DNA of 64,000 nucleotides from Lineus longissimus (Eukaryota > Nemertea > Pilidiophora > Heteronemertea > Lineidae), in NCBI RefSeq assembly GCF_910592395.1, contig NC_088326.1:10791001-10855000 (forward strand). Direction: 5' to 3'. Below, in pieces: positions 10,451 through 21,600 of this stretch. A program made the position numbers and the translations under genes. The notes below the pieces were generated by a model. That model made no database searches, was not told the DNA's origin, and saw only the letters and a list, made by a program, of their open reading frames with translations. Every line of letters begins with the position of its first letter. The first letter of the stretch is position 1.

Positions 10451-11560
10451 TATAGGCATGAGAAGCAAACATTAACCCCTGATTCCCTCAGGATGGCTCA
10501 TTCCAAGAAGATTATGTAAAAATATCATCAAAAATGATTTCCTTCATTTAGATGAGAATCAGACCGCTAAGCAAACTCAGTCATTTTAACTAAGGTGCAA
10601 ATAGGCTACATTAATCAATGACCTAGTGAATAAGTACTTTAGAAAACATATTTGGAAATACTTTGGCAGAGGAATACTGTTTTATACCCCCCCCCCCCCC
10701 CCCATCCATTCGCCACACCCCTCTCCTCATGGGCACGTATTCCTAGTGATGTCACATCTTCAGATCATTTTACCATTAAACACCTGTATTAGATATTGAG
10801 AGGCCGGTGTAGATGTAGAAAATGTCCCCCTGGAAAATGGGTCCGTACTATTCACTGTATTCTGACGATTAGTATATTCTATGTGGAGGCAATGACAATC
10901 GTTCAGAGATTAAATCGCATACTAAAATCCTTTGTTCCCCGGAGATTTTATCCTCGGACATTTCAAGCAACTATACCCCGGCTATATTACTTTGGATAAA
11001 CCATTTTCCATGCCATTGGATAAATAATCTTGATTTACATTTAATTTTGTCACAGCAAATAGTCTTCACAAATGTATGTATATACCAGGGTCCTAGAGAA
11101 TGGATGCGTCTGATTTGATTTAGTTTCTATTATCTTTGGATGTTAAGTTATCTGGGAACATATACTGAGTCAGTATTTCCTATTTGGGGTGAAATTCCCG
11201 GGGTAATCTAAAGTTATCCATGGATATTCTTCCCAGCATTTCCAGTGAGACCTAGACAAAGGTAGAGCCGACGTCTCTTTGTTCTGTTTTATCTTCTGGA
11301 TCAAAAATATAATGATCAAAATTTACTATATCCAAATAGAGAAAATCTCTTCCTGGATGTTGTGGTTTCATATTTTTTTTAAATCCGTCTGCCGTCTCAT
11401 TCCAGTCTCTGGTTGTGACCCCATGTTTGTACTTGCACCTGGAGGAGCCTGACTTTGCCATTGCATTATTTCCCAGATGATCGTTTAGCCCTGGATTCAT
11501 GACTAATGCTTCCATAAAAGGTAAACAGGTAGATATTGATTTTATGTCGTGTTTGCAACA
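10451..11560. other. Non-coding sequence with a C tract
   Basis: A run of about 17 C residues lies at 10687-10703. Otherwise no gene or repeat family was recognised. Confidence 0.5.
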
Positions 11561-11569
11561 ATCCGCCGC

Positions 11570-11857
11570 TGTGCGACGCAGAGATGTTAGGGAATGAAAT
11601 CAGTGAAGAAATTAGGTCGGAAAAGAGAAGACAACATTGACGAAGACGGAACTACTCTCCACGCAGAAATGAGTGTACATTCAAATGCATGTATTTCGCG
11701 CATGCGTGGTGTTATACAGATATGGAGCGTGATGCGGAAATCGGAAAATCAGAACGAGGCTTAGCTTTGATGGCGAAATGGGTTTGGTCGTGAGGATGAA
11801 GCGATCTTGTCAAAATCCCCCCTGACACCGAACAGGTTGGATGTGAGATGTTCTAAG
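11570..11857 (+). promoter_or_regulatory. Candidate promoter and non-coding first exon
   Basis: The sequence changes to CpG-containing DNA with an NRF1-like site, GCGCATGCGT, at 11698-11707. About 150 bases later comes a consensus splice donor, AAG|GTAAGT, with the exon ending at 11857. There is only a short upstream frame (ATGGCGAAATGGGTTTGG, then a stop). PI4KB needs a 5' non-coding exon because its first coding exon starts behind an acceptor at 37019. This is the most promoter-like sequence upstream on the same strand. The link to PI4KB would imply a 25-kb intron and is inference only. Confidence 0.35.
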
Positions 11858-14042
11858 GTAAGTTTTCCGATTTTGGATTGTATAAACTACCATACATTAC
11901 ATCAATATATATGAACCATCCCCGGATTTCGGAATACAAGACCAGCAGACTTCGAGTCGGCAGGTCCACTTCGCATTTTCTCCATTTTCCTATGCATTTT
12001 CTACATATCAGTACATGTATGTGTTTATTCAACAGTTGGACTTGCTTCACTTCATGACAACAGCTAACTGAATACACTGCCTCAGGATTACTTACTCAAC
12101 TTTGGGTATGAGAACCATGTCTATATTGTAGCTGATTATATGTGGAAGTCGATTTCTTAGTTTACATGGTGTGCAGTTCTCAGAATGATATGTTGAACCA
12201 GCGCTAAACTGAAGTTGTGTTGACATCGCCGACTTGTCACTTCGTGTTCATTCATTAGGTTTCTTCCCCTGTCACTTGTAAATTTCATATTCTTCTTGCA
12301 CTGTTGATTTCAGTTTGCTGTTGTGCGTCTCAACTTCATGCTAAGATGCGAGATGGGACAGCAAGCTGTCCCTTAACGATGCTGAGACAATGAGTCATCA
12401 AGTCTTCAACATTCCAGACTCCGATATCCCATTGCCTTCATTATCGTGATTGACTTCATGCGAGTCAACATTGCGAAGCCGCAAGCTTGATCTCCAAGTC
12501 TGTGCCGTGTCTTAGCATGATTCATCAAGTGATCCCGGCAATTGATATGATCAAGATATCAACTTGACTTCTTTATCTTGACAAAGTAGGGCCTTCATGT
12601 AGCTTGTTGGGTGTTTAGTGATTGCATAACTTACTTTCTATTTCAGAATGCATTTTAGTTGGCAGTTGACTGCTTTGCACTATTTATAATCATCCCTGTT
12701 CAATTTCAGTTTCAGTCTTGAATGCTCATCAACTGATTGTGTTGTTGACATAGTTTTATACCGGATACCACATCTGTCAGTTGATGATACTGACAGTCAC
12801 ACTCTCACTAATCAATCATGGTACCATCCTGTCTTAATTATTTTGTCGCATCCTTTCACTGACACAGGACGCATTATGCAGTGGAAGACACTTAGTACAT
12901 AAGCCTGAATTGCACAATATCATGCTAGCGGATGTCATGTCTGAAGCAGTAACAAATTCGGACAAGAATATTTTCTTGAGTCTGTCAATACACTACTAAA
13001 AGTCTACTAAGTTCTAGAGTGTCCCATCATAACTATGACTACGAGAAAAGACTGTGAGATTCCTCACTCAAACACAAATTTAGCACTCGAATTGCCAGCG
13101 CAGTGCCTTCGTCATAATTCATCATAATCTCAGATGACAATAACTGTTGAGTCCATGCAGGCAGTCTTTCTCTGTTTTTAAAGCAGCTGGGTCCTGGCAT
13201 TGATCTGAAAAGTTTTTTTCAAATTTAGATTTAACAATGGCCCAATTTTTTTTCTCAAGTCAAAGGAATTGATGCAATCGCTTGCAAACATGACAAAGGT
13301 CACTCGATTTTAATAGTTATCATATCATAGCTTGAGATGCATACAATTGCGAAAACATTGATTTCAAATATCAAATTCAGTTTTAGTAGATTTGGAGACT
13401 GACGGGACCAAGTTATAAACCCAATGCTTCAACTACATTGGTATTCCTAATCCTATCCTAGACAATGGCGTCCAGATCTGTCCCAAGTCTATTTTTATCC
13501 CGCTATTATCTAATTCTAATCCGACATTGTCATGATTCACTCCAACTGTGACAATGGCATTATGTTTTTTCAATGATATTCACTCAGCGCTCAGATAGTG
13601 ACAGGTGGCGATGTGTATTTTAGGAGACAAAGCGTAGACTGATGCTTGGGTTGTGTCTCTGACTATCGTCCACAGTCTTTATCACCTGTGCATTTTCAAT
13701 TTCACAGTTTGTTGACTGTTCACCAGTTCATGACGGAGTATAGAACTTATGGTTGTGGCTGATGTCACTGTATCCGGCTTATGACATATTATTTGAATAT
13801 TTGCATTGAACGAACGACACATGACTTATGACATATTATTTGAATATTTGCATTGAACGATCGTTGACAATGCGGGCTGGGATCAGATACCATCATACAA
13901 TGGAATTATCATTTTGTATGCATGTAAGACTTGACATAGCACACTCCAGTAGACCAGTATGTCTTTGAGCATTGGACAAGGGAGGTTGAGGTCTGTGACT
14001 TATCATGCATTCTTTTACATTACTGATCGAAAAGTACACAAG

Positions 14043-14221
14043 ATTTGTGACTCGCTCTACCAAAACTAGGCGCTTGTCGCATCTGAACTTGACAGGTTGA
14101 TACGGACTTGTTGATAGATTTCACAAAAGGTCTACAATAGGGAAATGAACAACAAGTCCGTATCAACCTGTAAAGTTCAGATGCGACAAGCGCCTAGTTT
14201 TGGTAGAGCGGGTCACATTTG
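14043..14221. mobile_element. Near-perfect hairpin, 61-bp arms
   Basis: 14053-14113 and 14150-14210 are inverted copies, identical at 60 of 61 positions and separated by 36 bases. The outer bases continue as a weaker match (TTGTGACTCG against CGGGTCACATTTG). The tips TGTGACCCG resemble those of the element at 48.3 kb. It is best explained as a young foldback MITE. If transcribed, the RNA would form a long hairpin. Confidence 0.75.
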
Positions 14222-14514
14222 TTCTCTTTCTACAGAATTTTGTCCGTATTATAAGTATATAAAATAGTAAGGAACTTGATAAGTCGCAACCTCCCTAATA
14301 TCATGCAATGTAATTGGATAACCACTGGCCACCTAGTTTTAGAACTAAATTCAGTACTTTCGAAGGGTCCTTCCCCAATCATGGTTCTGATGTTGAACTT
14401 ACTTAAAGACCTTCACTCATGGCTATTCCTACGAGTGTGAGTGATTGAGAACTTGGCCACAAAATTTTTTTTCATTACAGTGTGCAGGCCTGTATCGAAA
14501 TAATAATCTAAATA

Positions 14515-14697
14515 CAGTAGAACCTCTCTATTAAGGACACCTTCGTGACTGGCAAGTGCTGTCCTTGATAGAGAGGTGTCCTGATTAGAGAGGTGTCCTG
14601 ATTAGAGAGGTCAAATTGAATAGAAATAGAAACTACCAATCTGGGAACAAAACTAGTGTCCTTAATAGAGAGGTGTCCGCTAAGGGAGGTTCCACTG
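14515..14697 (+). mobile_element. pogo-like MITE, copy 1
   Basis: The copy starts CAGTAGAACCTCTCTATTAA and ends AAGGGAGGTTCCACTG. It is preceded by TA, while the right flank has decayed to TT. The interior has the family pattern of repeated GAGAGGTGTCCTGATTAGAG, with one 19-bp block duplicated. Terminal inverted repeats of about 16 bases beginning CAGTGGAACC and a TA target match short members of the Tc1/mariner-pogo group. There is no coding capacity. Confidence 0.75.
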
Positions 14698-17600
14698 TTC
14701 TCTGAATTTTCAAAATTCTGGATGGTTACCTTTCACAGCCAACTCCTACAGAAATTAACTTCAATAGATTTCATAATGATACTGTTGTTGTTGGTTATCT
14801 GAGCATCTCGTGCTACACGGCGGGCAATCGGGCGTGGCACGGCGTAGGCTGCGATAATTCCTGCGCACTTCTAGTTCTACGGTGAAGCACTAGCTATGCA
14901 TTGATTCTTGAAAAGTGATCCTCTGTCTCTGGAAAGTAGGGTGTGGCGTTCTTTCCAAGTTAAAAATTTTCCTGAGCAGATTTGAAGTTTCATCATGGTT
15001 GATAGGAACCTGTAGTTTTTCATATGGGGGGGGGGGGTGTATTATGATAGACATTGTAATATTATACAGGACAGGAATATAATATACATGTAGTCCAGGT
15101 AGGACAGGATTGTCCAGACTGTAGGCATGACCAATGCCAGGAGTAATCTTTAAAAACCTGCTGCCTTTACAAAACCTATCCCATCAACATTGTATAAAAA
15201 GAAAACAGCTATCAATAGTTTGAACATTTTTTGGTTGGACTCAAGCTGCTTGGAGTTGAATGGTTTATGGTGATTCTGAACTGGGGATAAAATGACTCAT
15301 ATGACTGCTAAACCCTTGGGTACGATGAGCTAATGTTTATTCAGTGTGATTAGCTTGGCGATCTGTGCTCTGAGTTTGTACATGATGGTGGCCATGCCTG
15401 TTATGATTTCTTATATCATGAACTGCACAGGTATACTCTAGAGGTAATTTTCATTAATTAGCCTAATCATAATTTCGATGTTGGGGAGAGGGAGAAGCTT
15501 CAGAACAATTTATCGCTGATTCAAGGCCGGAAGCCAATGACAAAGCCATTGAATGACAAAGCCATTGGTGAGGTGTTACTGGTTTAAGTCATAAGTAAAA
15601 TTGCCAGACACTGAGATAGGAAATAAGTGAATGTTCACTTGAAATTCTTCATTACATTAGCTGTTTATGTCTTTCATTATCATGATGCCAAATATTCTGA
15701 AGTTGGGCGTTAATCTTTTTGACATTTTCCTAAAATATATCTCTTGCTATATCTAGATAAGCCAGCTCAAAGGCGAGCGAACTTTTCACTCAGAATAGCA
15801 TATTTTTAGCCCTGGGCAGCCAAAAATAGACTGGCGATATTGGATTTCGTCGCCATTTTGAAGCAAGCGACATGCAGCACTGGCTGGAGATCATGCAACG
15901 CTTTGATCTGCTGCTATTTCAATCAAAAGCCGATTATGATTTTCGGAGCAACACCCATAAATAAGATGGTGGGCAGGATTTTGGTATTGGAGAGGGGTCG
16001 AAATCTTCCTTCAAAAATAGATAGTTGTGCCTGTTTTGTACCAAATGTAGATGTAGAGAATTCAATAGTAGTGTCAGAGGCTGAGGGTAATCATTTTGTC
16101 TGGGAAAGATCAGAAAACATGTGAGCGTTCTCTGTTGTCAGTTTGATTTACTTTAAAAAGTGGACAGTGTCATTATGGAGAATGGAATGGAGGGGGGGGG
16201 GGCTACTTGCTGAGTCCACTGGTTGACAGCTTCTATTTATGCCAGCTATTCACTTCACACATGTAATTTCGATAACAACTTGGGGCCAGACTAGATAATT
16301 ATCAATCCCATGACCACGATAATTATAATTCACATGGCCTAGAAGAGTTTGGCCACAGTTTCCCCGGATGTTTTGACTCTAGATGATCAGTGACTGGTCT
16401 CCATAAATTTGAACTCTTTAGTGCCCGAGCACCGAAAATTGGAATTAGTGTATGTCTTCGATAGATGGTTGTGGCGATGTGAGTCACTGACACTGAGTGA
16501 ATGACTCTACCTCCCTTTGAGATTTCATGAACTCATTGTTCCAATTGTATGCAGTGCATACAGTTACATGGTTTAAAATAATGGCATTGAACTTGACATC
16601 CTCTCTTGCGATTTGATTGGAGATTGTATTGTGTGTATACCTTTGTTGAGAATTCTTGGAAAAATGACTGATGAACTTGGTGTGGGTTTGGGTCTTTGAC
16701 AGTTTATTGTCAACCTGAAGTGGCAAATGTAGCAATTTCGTAAATATATTTTTCCATTGACACCTGTAACTAAGTTGAAGAAGTTTGCAGCATTCTTTTT
16801 GTGACACCCTGGCATCAAAGCCCTTGGTTGTGACTTAGAAAAAGTGCATAAATTATAAACTTTGTCAACTCTACTGGAGTTAGTCAACATGGGACGTATG
16901 GTTTCCTCCTACACTGCAACAGTACTGGGGAACAGCGCAAACTTTACAAAAATAACAAATGTCAAATTACATCAATGATGCATCAGTTTGTCAGCAGTTG
17001 ACGTAATAATTGGAATCCCCCCCAAACTATTTTCAATCAGGTTGTGCCCCATCTCATATTGTGAATTCAGCCTCATCGTTTCGTTTAGAGCCGGTGAAAT
17101 CGATCGATAAGATGTTGTCATCGTCTAAATATACACCAAACAAAGATCGACTGCATCATCCGCATCGAACTTGAGATAAAACCGATAATCCGTCTATTTA
17201 CGGCGCAGAATTCCAATATCTTCTATTTCTATCCGGCTTTGACGTTGTTGTCAGGAAGGAGCCTGGATTGCGCTAGGCTTGGTTATTTTTGATGCGCAGT
17301 AGGCCTGATTGTTGCACTGGGCGACATTCCCAAAATTTTCAGTTTGCGCATCATTCGGGAACGTTCCCTTGATCGGTACAGTTTTAAGGTCCGCACTCGT
17401 CTTCAAATGATCTTCAGGTGAGGAAAATTCAAACTGCGTCTTGTTTCCAATCGAAAACGAGATAACCAAAACTGTCCCCAAGTCTTCATTTGGTTTCTGG
17501 CCTCGGAACGCTTGTAAGTAGTGTTTATTTCAGATTTTCCTGCTCTTGAATTGAAAACTGACTTCAAAATCATAAAATTTGATTGCAATGCAAGCCGTAT

Positions 17601-19411
17601 TATATCAAACTGTGGCAAACTTGATGATTAGAATTTTCCAATCTTCAGCAGTTTTTTCGAAAGTTTAGGTCTTCAGATCGAAAAATGAGAATGGCAATGT
17701 TAATGAGGTCAATCGAAATGAAATTATCAAACTTTGCGGGTTTGATGACGTAACATTGTGTACATGTCTTGTTGTAGAGCTCTGGTGAAGTCCACTAACA
17801 TAACATTTGACATAATTTGTAACTGGTGAAAAAAGAAAGATTTGCAGCTGTTGCACTGTAAACACTTCAAAAGTGGGCATTGCATCTCCAGGGACTCCAC
17901 TTATGCGTTAGGTCCTCGAGATGTGCAGCCATCTGTTTTCAGCAATTCAGCGCACTACATTTTCACTTCTGGCATCGATGGCTTGCGTACATTGTACATG
18001 TTCTTGCGTACATTGTACATGTACATTCCTGGAGTTTTGTACCCATGATCTTTCATCCAGCATTGAGTTAAATTTGTGTCTTTTCTCCATCTCGTCCCAA
18101 ACTAAGAGTGGACCCTTGGGTTGTGGTATCCAGTGCCTTGGGCCTCCTGCACCCATTCTAAGACTCCTCGCATTCCGATGGAAATTTTTCTTCACCATAG
18201 TGTATGACAATCATGCTACATTCTTGGCATGAGGTTTGTACGCTTGAATACCAGACCGCAGACTCATGTGTAACATGTAATCCTGTTTACCTGGCTAGAC
18301 TGGGGTTCAAGGTAACACTAACTCTTAGTAACACTTCGAGTGTTTTCCATGAAGTTAAGACCATGTGAAGAACTCGTGGCAATGCATTGATTCATCCTTG
18401 GCTGAAGAATTCTTCGCTATGGCTACTCAGAATGAGCTCCAAATTTTGGTCTGCCACAAGATTTGATCACTCTGAATTTGGAAACTTTTGGCTGCAACCT
18501 TTTTGTCCTTTGTGGTTAAAACGGACTGACATTTCTGCGGTCAATATTTCAGACATTTGAACTGAAGTAGGTGACACTTGAAATATCGACCCGTTCATGT
18601 TCAAAGAGAATGCCGAGGCAATAAACCTTTGTTCTCCTCTCAAGAAGGCCCACAGACTCATTTCGAATGAGACCAAGATTTGGAGTAGGCCTTCTGGTCA
18701 TTGATGTGGTTCAGATCAAAGTGCAAAACCATGATTTGGCAATCGTTCCTCATTTTTCTGTCCATTGAAAATGAGACCAAAACCACGATTGATAAAATGG
18801 GTCAGTCTGTCACTAGTGTCCGTGTCCCTGATCAGACCAAGGGTCATGCCAATTTCGCCAGACTTTTGAGCGCTCTTCATTTCGACCAGAAGAAACATGA
18901 AGGTTTCCATGGGTCCAATCAATGTAACTTGTCCACTCTATTTCTGAACGAAATCAGAAATTCGCTGTGCCAAAAATTTGCAATTTTGGTTATCGTGACA
19001 TTAGCTATTGTGCCAATGAATTTGGGCTATTTGTCAATTTTCTTATGGAATGGAAGTGGATTTACACTAAAAGCTTTGGAAATGCCTCTTTACTTTCTCC
19101 CATCATGCTTTTAGCAAATAAAGTGCATCTCCACTTATGTCTTGGTTTGCCATTCACGAAGCACTCTTGTACTTCTAATGGCATTGCATCTCCTGAGCAG
19201 ACTTTAGAACACCCCCAAGAGAGTTCCTTCCTTCAGAATGAAATCACGCAATTGTCGGTTGCATGTTGTGACGAATTATGTACTTTACGAGAAATTTACA
19301 GAAACGACTCCCCGCTGACGGTATTGATGCTGTATTTTAAAAAGAACACAATCAAACACACACTGTTGAGAACAGCTTGTAGAGTGGATTGCCACAATGC
19401 ACTACAAGTTG

Positions 19412-19789
19412 TCCCCGAGTTGAATTAATTGGCAATTTTGTTTGCCAGCGGAATATTGGATAGACTGTTGGCTCTATCATGTACTAGTCTGTCTGATGTA
19501 CACGCTTTGATATTGGCCGCCAGTATCGTCATGAATCTCAAAACTGGCTGCGGGAAATGAATATTGGTTGATGTCTTTGTGGGGGCTGTTGTGGTATGGG
19601 TCCCCGAGTTGAATAAATTGGCAAGTTTGTTTGCCAGCGGAATATTGGATAGACTGTTGGCTCTATCATGTACTAGTCTGTCTGATGTACACGCTTTGAT
19701 ATTGGCCGCCAGTATCGTCATGAATCTCAAAACTGGCTGCGGGAAATGAATATTGGTTGATGTCTTTGTGGGGGCTGTTGTGGTATGGG
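19412..19789. repeat. 189-bp tandem duplication
   Basis: TCCCCGAGTTGAAT at 19412 recurs at 19601, and the sequence matches almost base for base over the whole 189-bp unit. The high identity suggests a recent duplication. Both copies contain the same frame fragments, so reading frames across it are repeat translations. Confidence 0.85.
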
Positions 19790-20199
19790 TCGAGTGTGGG
19801 TTTGTCGCATCTGGACAGACCATCTTCTGAATATCTTGGTACATTTAACAGTATCTTTCTTTTGACTAGAAGGCTGGGGAGGAAAATTTCCTCAAGTAGG
19901 GGAGTGCCTCTTCTGTTCCAGATCTTGTGTCATTCATCTGAGTCCTGGGTTAGAAATGGTTCGTGCAATTCTTTCGTAGTTGCAGACACTGAGTAAAATA
20001 TATCCTTCTGCAAAAATCTCACATCCTGATGGTGTTATACTAGTAGTACTCTTTGGAAAACTTCCTGCAACACCAAATGCAAAAGGAGATGACCCGAAAA
20101 TCATATCAACGTGAAAATATGAAAATTTCTCATCAATTTTATTGGAGGACTTTGTTCACAAGGTGCAAGTGGAGAACACATTCTGAAAGTAATGAGCAA

Positions 20200-21600
20200 T
20201 GCTAGGAAAGTCTATAGTTCAGCCAGGGCTAGCGTAGATCTTCACAGGAGCTAGGATAGTTGGCCATGGCTAGGATAGAGTCGAACCAGAGTGAGCTAGC
20301 CCAGCGAGAACAGCTCTAGAAGCGTAGAGTTTGCCATGAGCTAGGATAAGGTTGGTCCAGATGTAGAGAGTAGGATGGTCTGTCGCAGTGGAGTAGCAAT
20401 CAAGTGCTTAGCAGACTTGAATTATTGGTCTTTGATGTTGTCTTCGTAAATCACACTTGACACAACTTTGGATATCACTTACTGATGATTCATGGTATTC
20501 ACTTGCACATATTCATGTTATCACTCAAATGACATCATGTAGCTAGGTTAGGACAGCTCAAGTATGACTCGCCCAATGTTTACTTGTCCTCAAGCATTGT
20601 GGATTTAGCAGAATATGTGCTGAGAGTTGACTTAGATTCGATAGGGTCAGAGATAGCAAAAGCTCGGCTTAGATTCAAGACAGATATATGGAAACCGGCT
20701 TAGATCTAGGATCAATCACAGTGCTAGCTCGATTCCAGCTTGGATACTACCGCTATAGGGTTGGCTGGTTAGCAAGAAGATTCCTGGTAGATAGTCAGTC
20801 CACTGTTAGGGTAGCATGAAGTGTGAGCTAACACACTGGGTAAGCGCTAGAAGCTAGGAATGGAATGTGATTCGGTTAATACTAATAGGGGTTGCATTGG
20901 ACATATTGGAGCTGCATCTACATGAAGCTTAGTTTTGCCAGAATCTACCCAGAGTTTTACAGAACTTCAGAAGGTATGATAAAAGATAGATTTGCCAGGG
21001 CTAGGATAGAGTCAACTATTAACTATACATGTAGCGGAGCTAGCATAGGTCACCAGAGTTAGCATAGAGTTCGAAAGGACGTACGGTTTCCAGGGCTAGA
21101 GTCGACTACTATAAGTATGCCATGTAGCGGAGCTAGCACAGTTTGCCAGAGTTCGCATAGGGTTCAAAAGGAGCTTGGGCCAGTGTAAAGTTTGGCTAGT
21201 GCTAGGATAGTGTTGGAGTGGTGCTAGTTTTGTACTTTTCGGATATATATTATAGTCTCTGTAGAGCTACTTAGACATTCTCTGGAGCTAGGAGTAGGAT
21301 CTAGTTTTGCAGTGGCTAGGATAGTCAGATATGCTGGCCCATTCACATTTCGTGAACCGGCGCTAGAAAAGAGTTTACAGTCGATGTAGCCATGGAATGA
21401 GATAGACATGATAGAGTCACATTCACGTGACATGGAGAGATATTTCAGCCGTAGTCAGCAGAGAGTTTCAAAGAAAGTAGGATAGTTCAAATAGGATATT
21501 CGCAATGGAAAAGTAACCAGCGTAGTTGAACAAGAACTAGCATTGAGTTTGGCTAGCGCTAGGAGTAGGATAGCCTCAATGATGCTAGCACCACATGTAG
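20200..21600. repeat. Degenerate left edge of the GCTAG array
   Basis: GCTAGGATAG, GAGCTAGCATAG and CCAGAGCTAG motifs appear at irregular intervals. The 69-bp order is lost, but the building blocks are those of the array to the right. This is typical of an old, diverged array border. Confidence 0.7.

Larger units (their letters stand above)
11858..20180 (+). other. Non-coding; possible 5' UTR intron of PI4KB
   Basis: No coding exon could be recognised in about 8 kb. Local duplications include 13777-13860 (TATTATTTGAATATTTGCAT twice), a GACAAAGCCATTG pair near 15540 and a TTGCGTACATTGTACATG pair at 17983-18022. Frames of 137-153 codons at 18.7-19.4 kb have no family features and no coding-like composition. 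Confidence 0.4.

Noticed and set aside
18701-19428. Two overlapping + strand frames of 137 and 153 codons
   Set aside because: They have no recognisable domain, the two frames overlap, and the second runs into the 189-bp duplication. They are consistent with chance.
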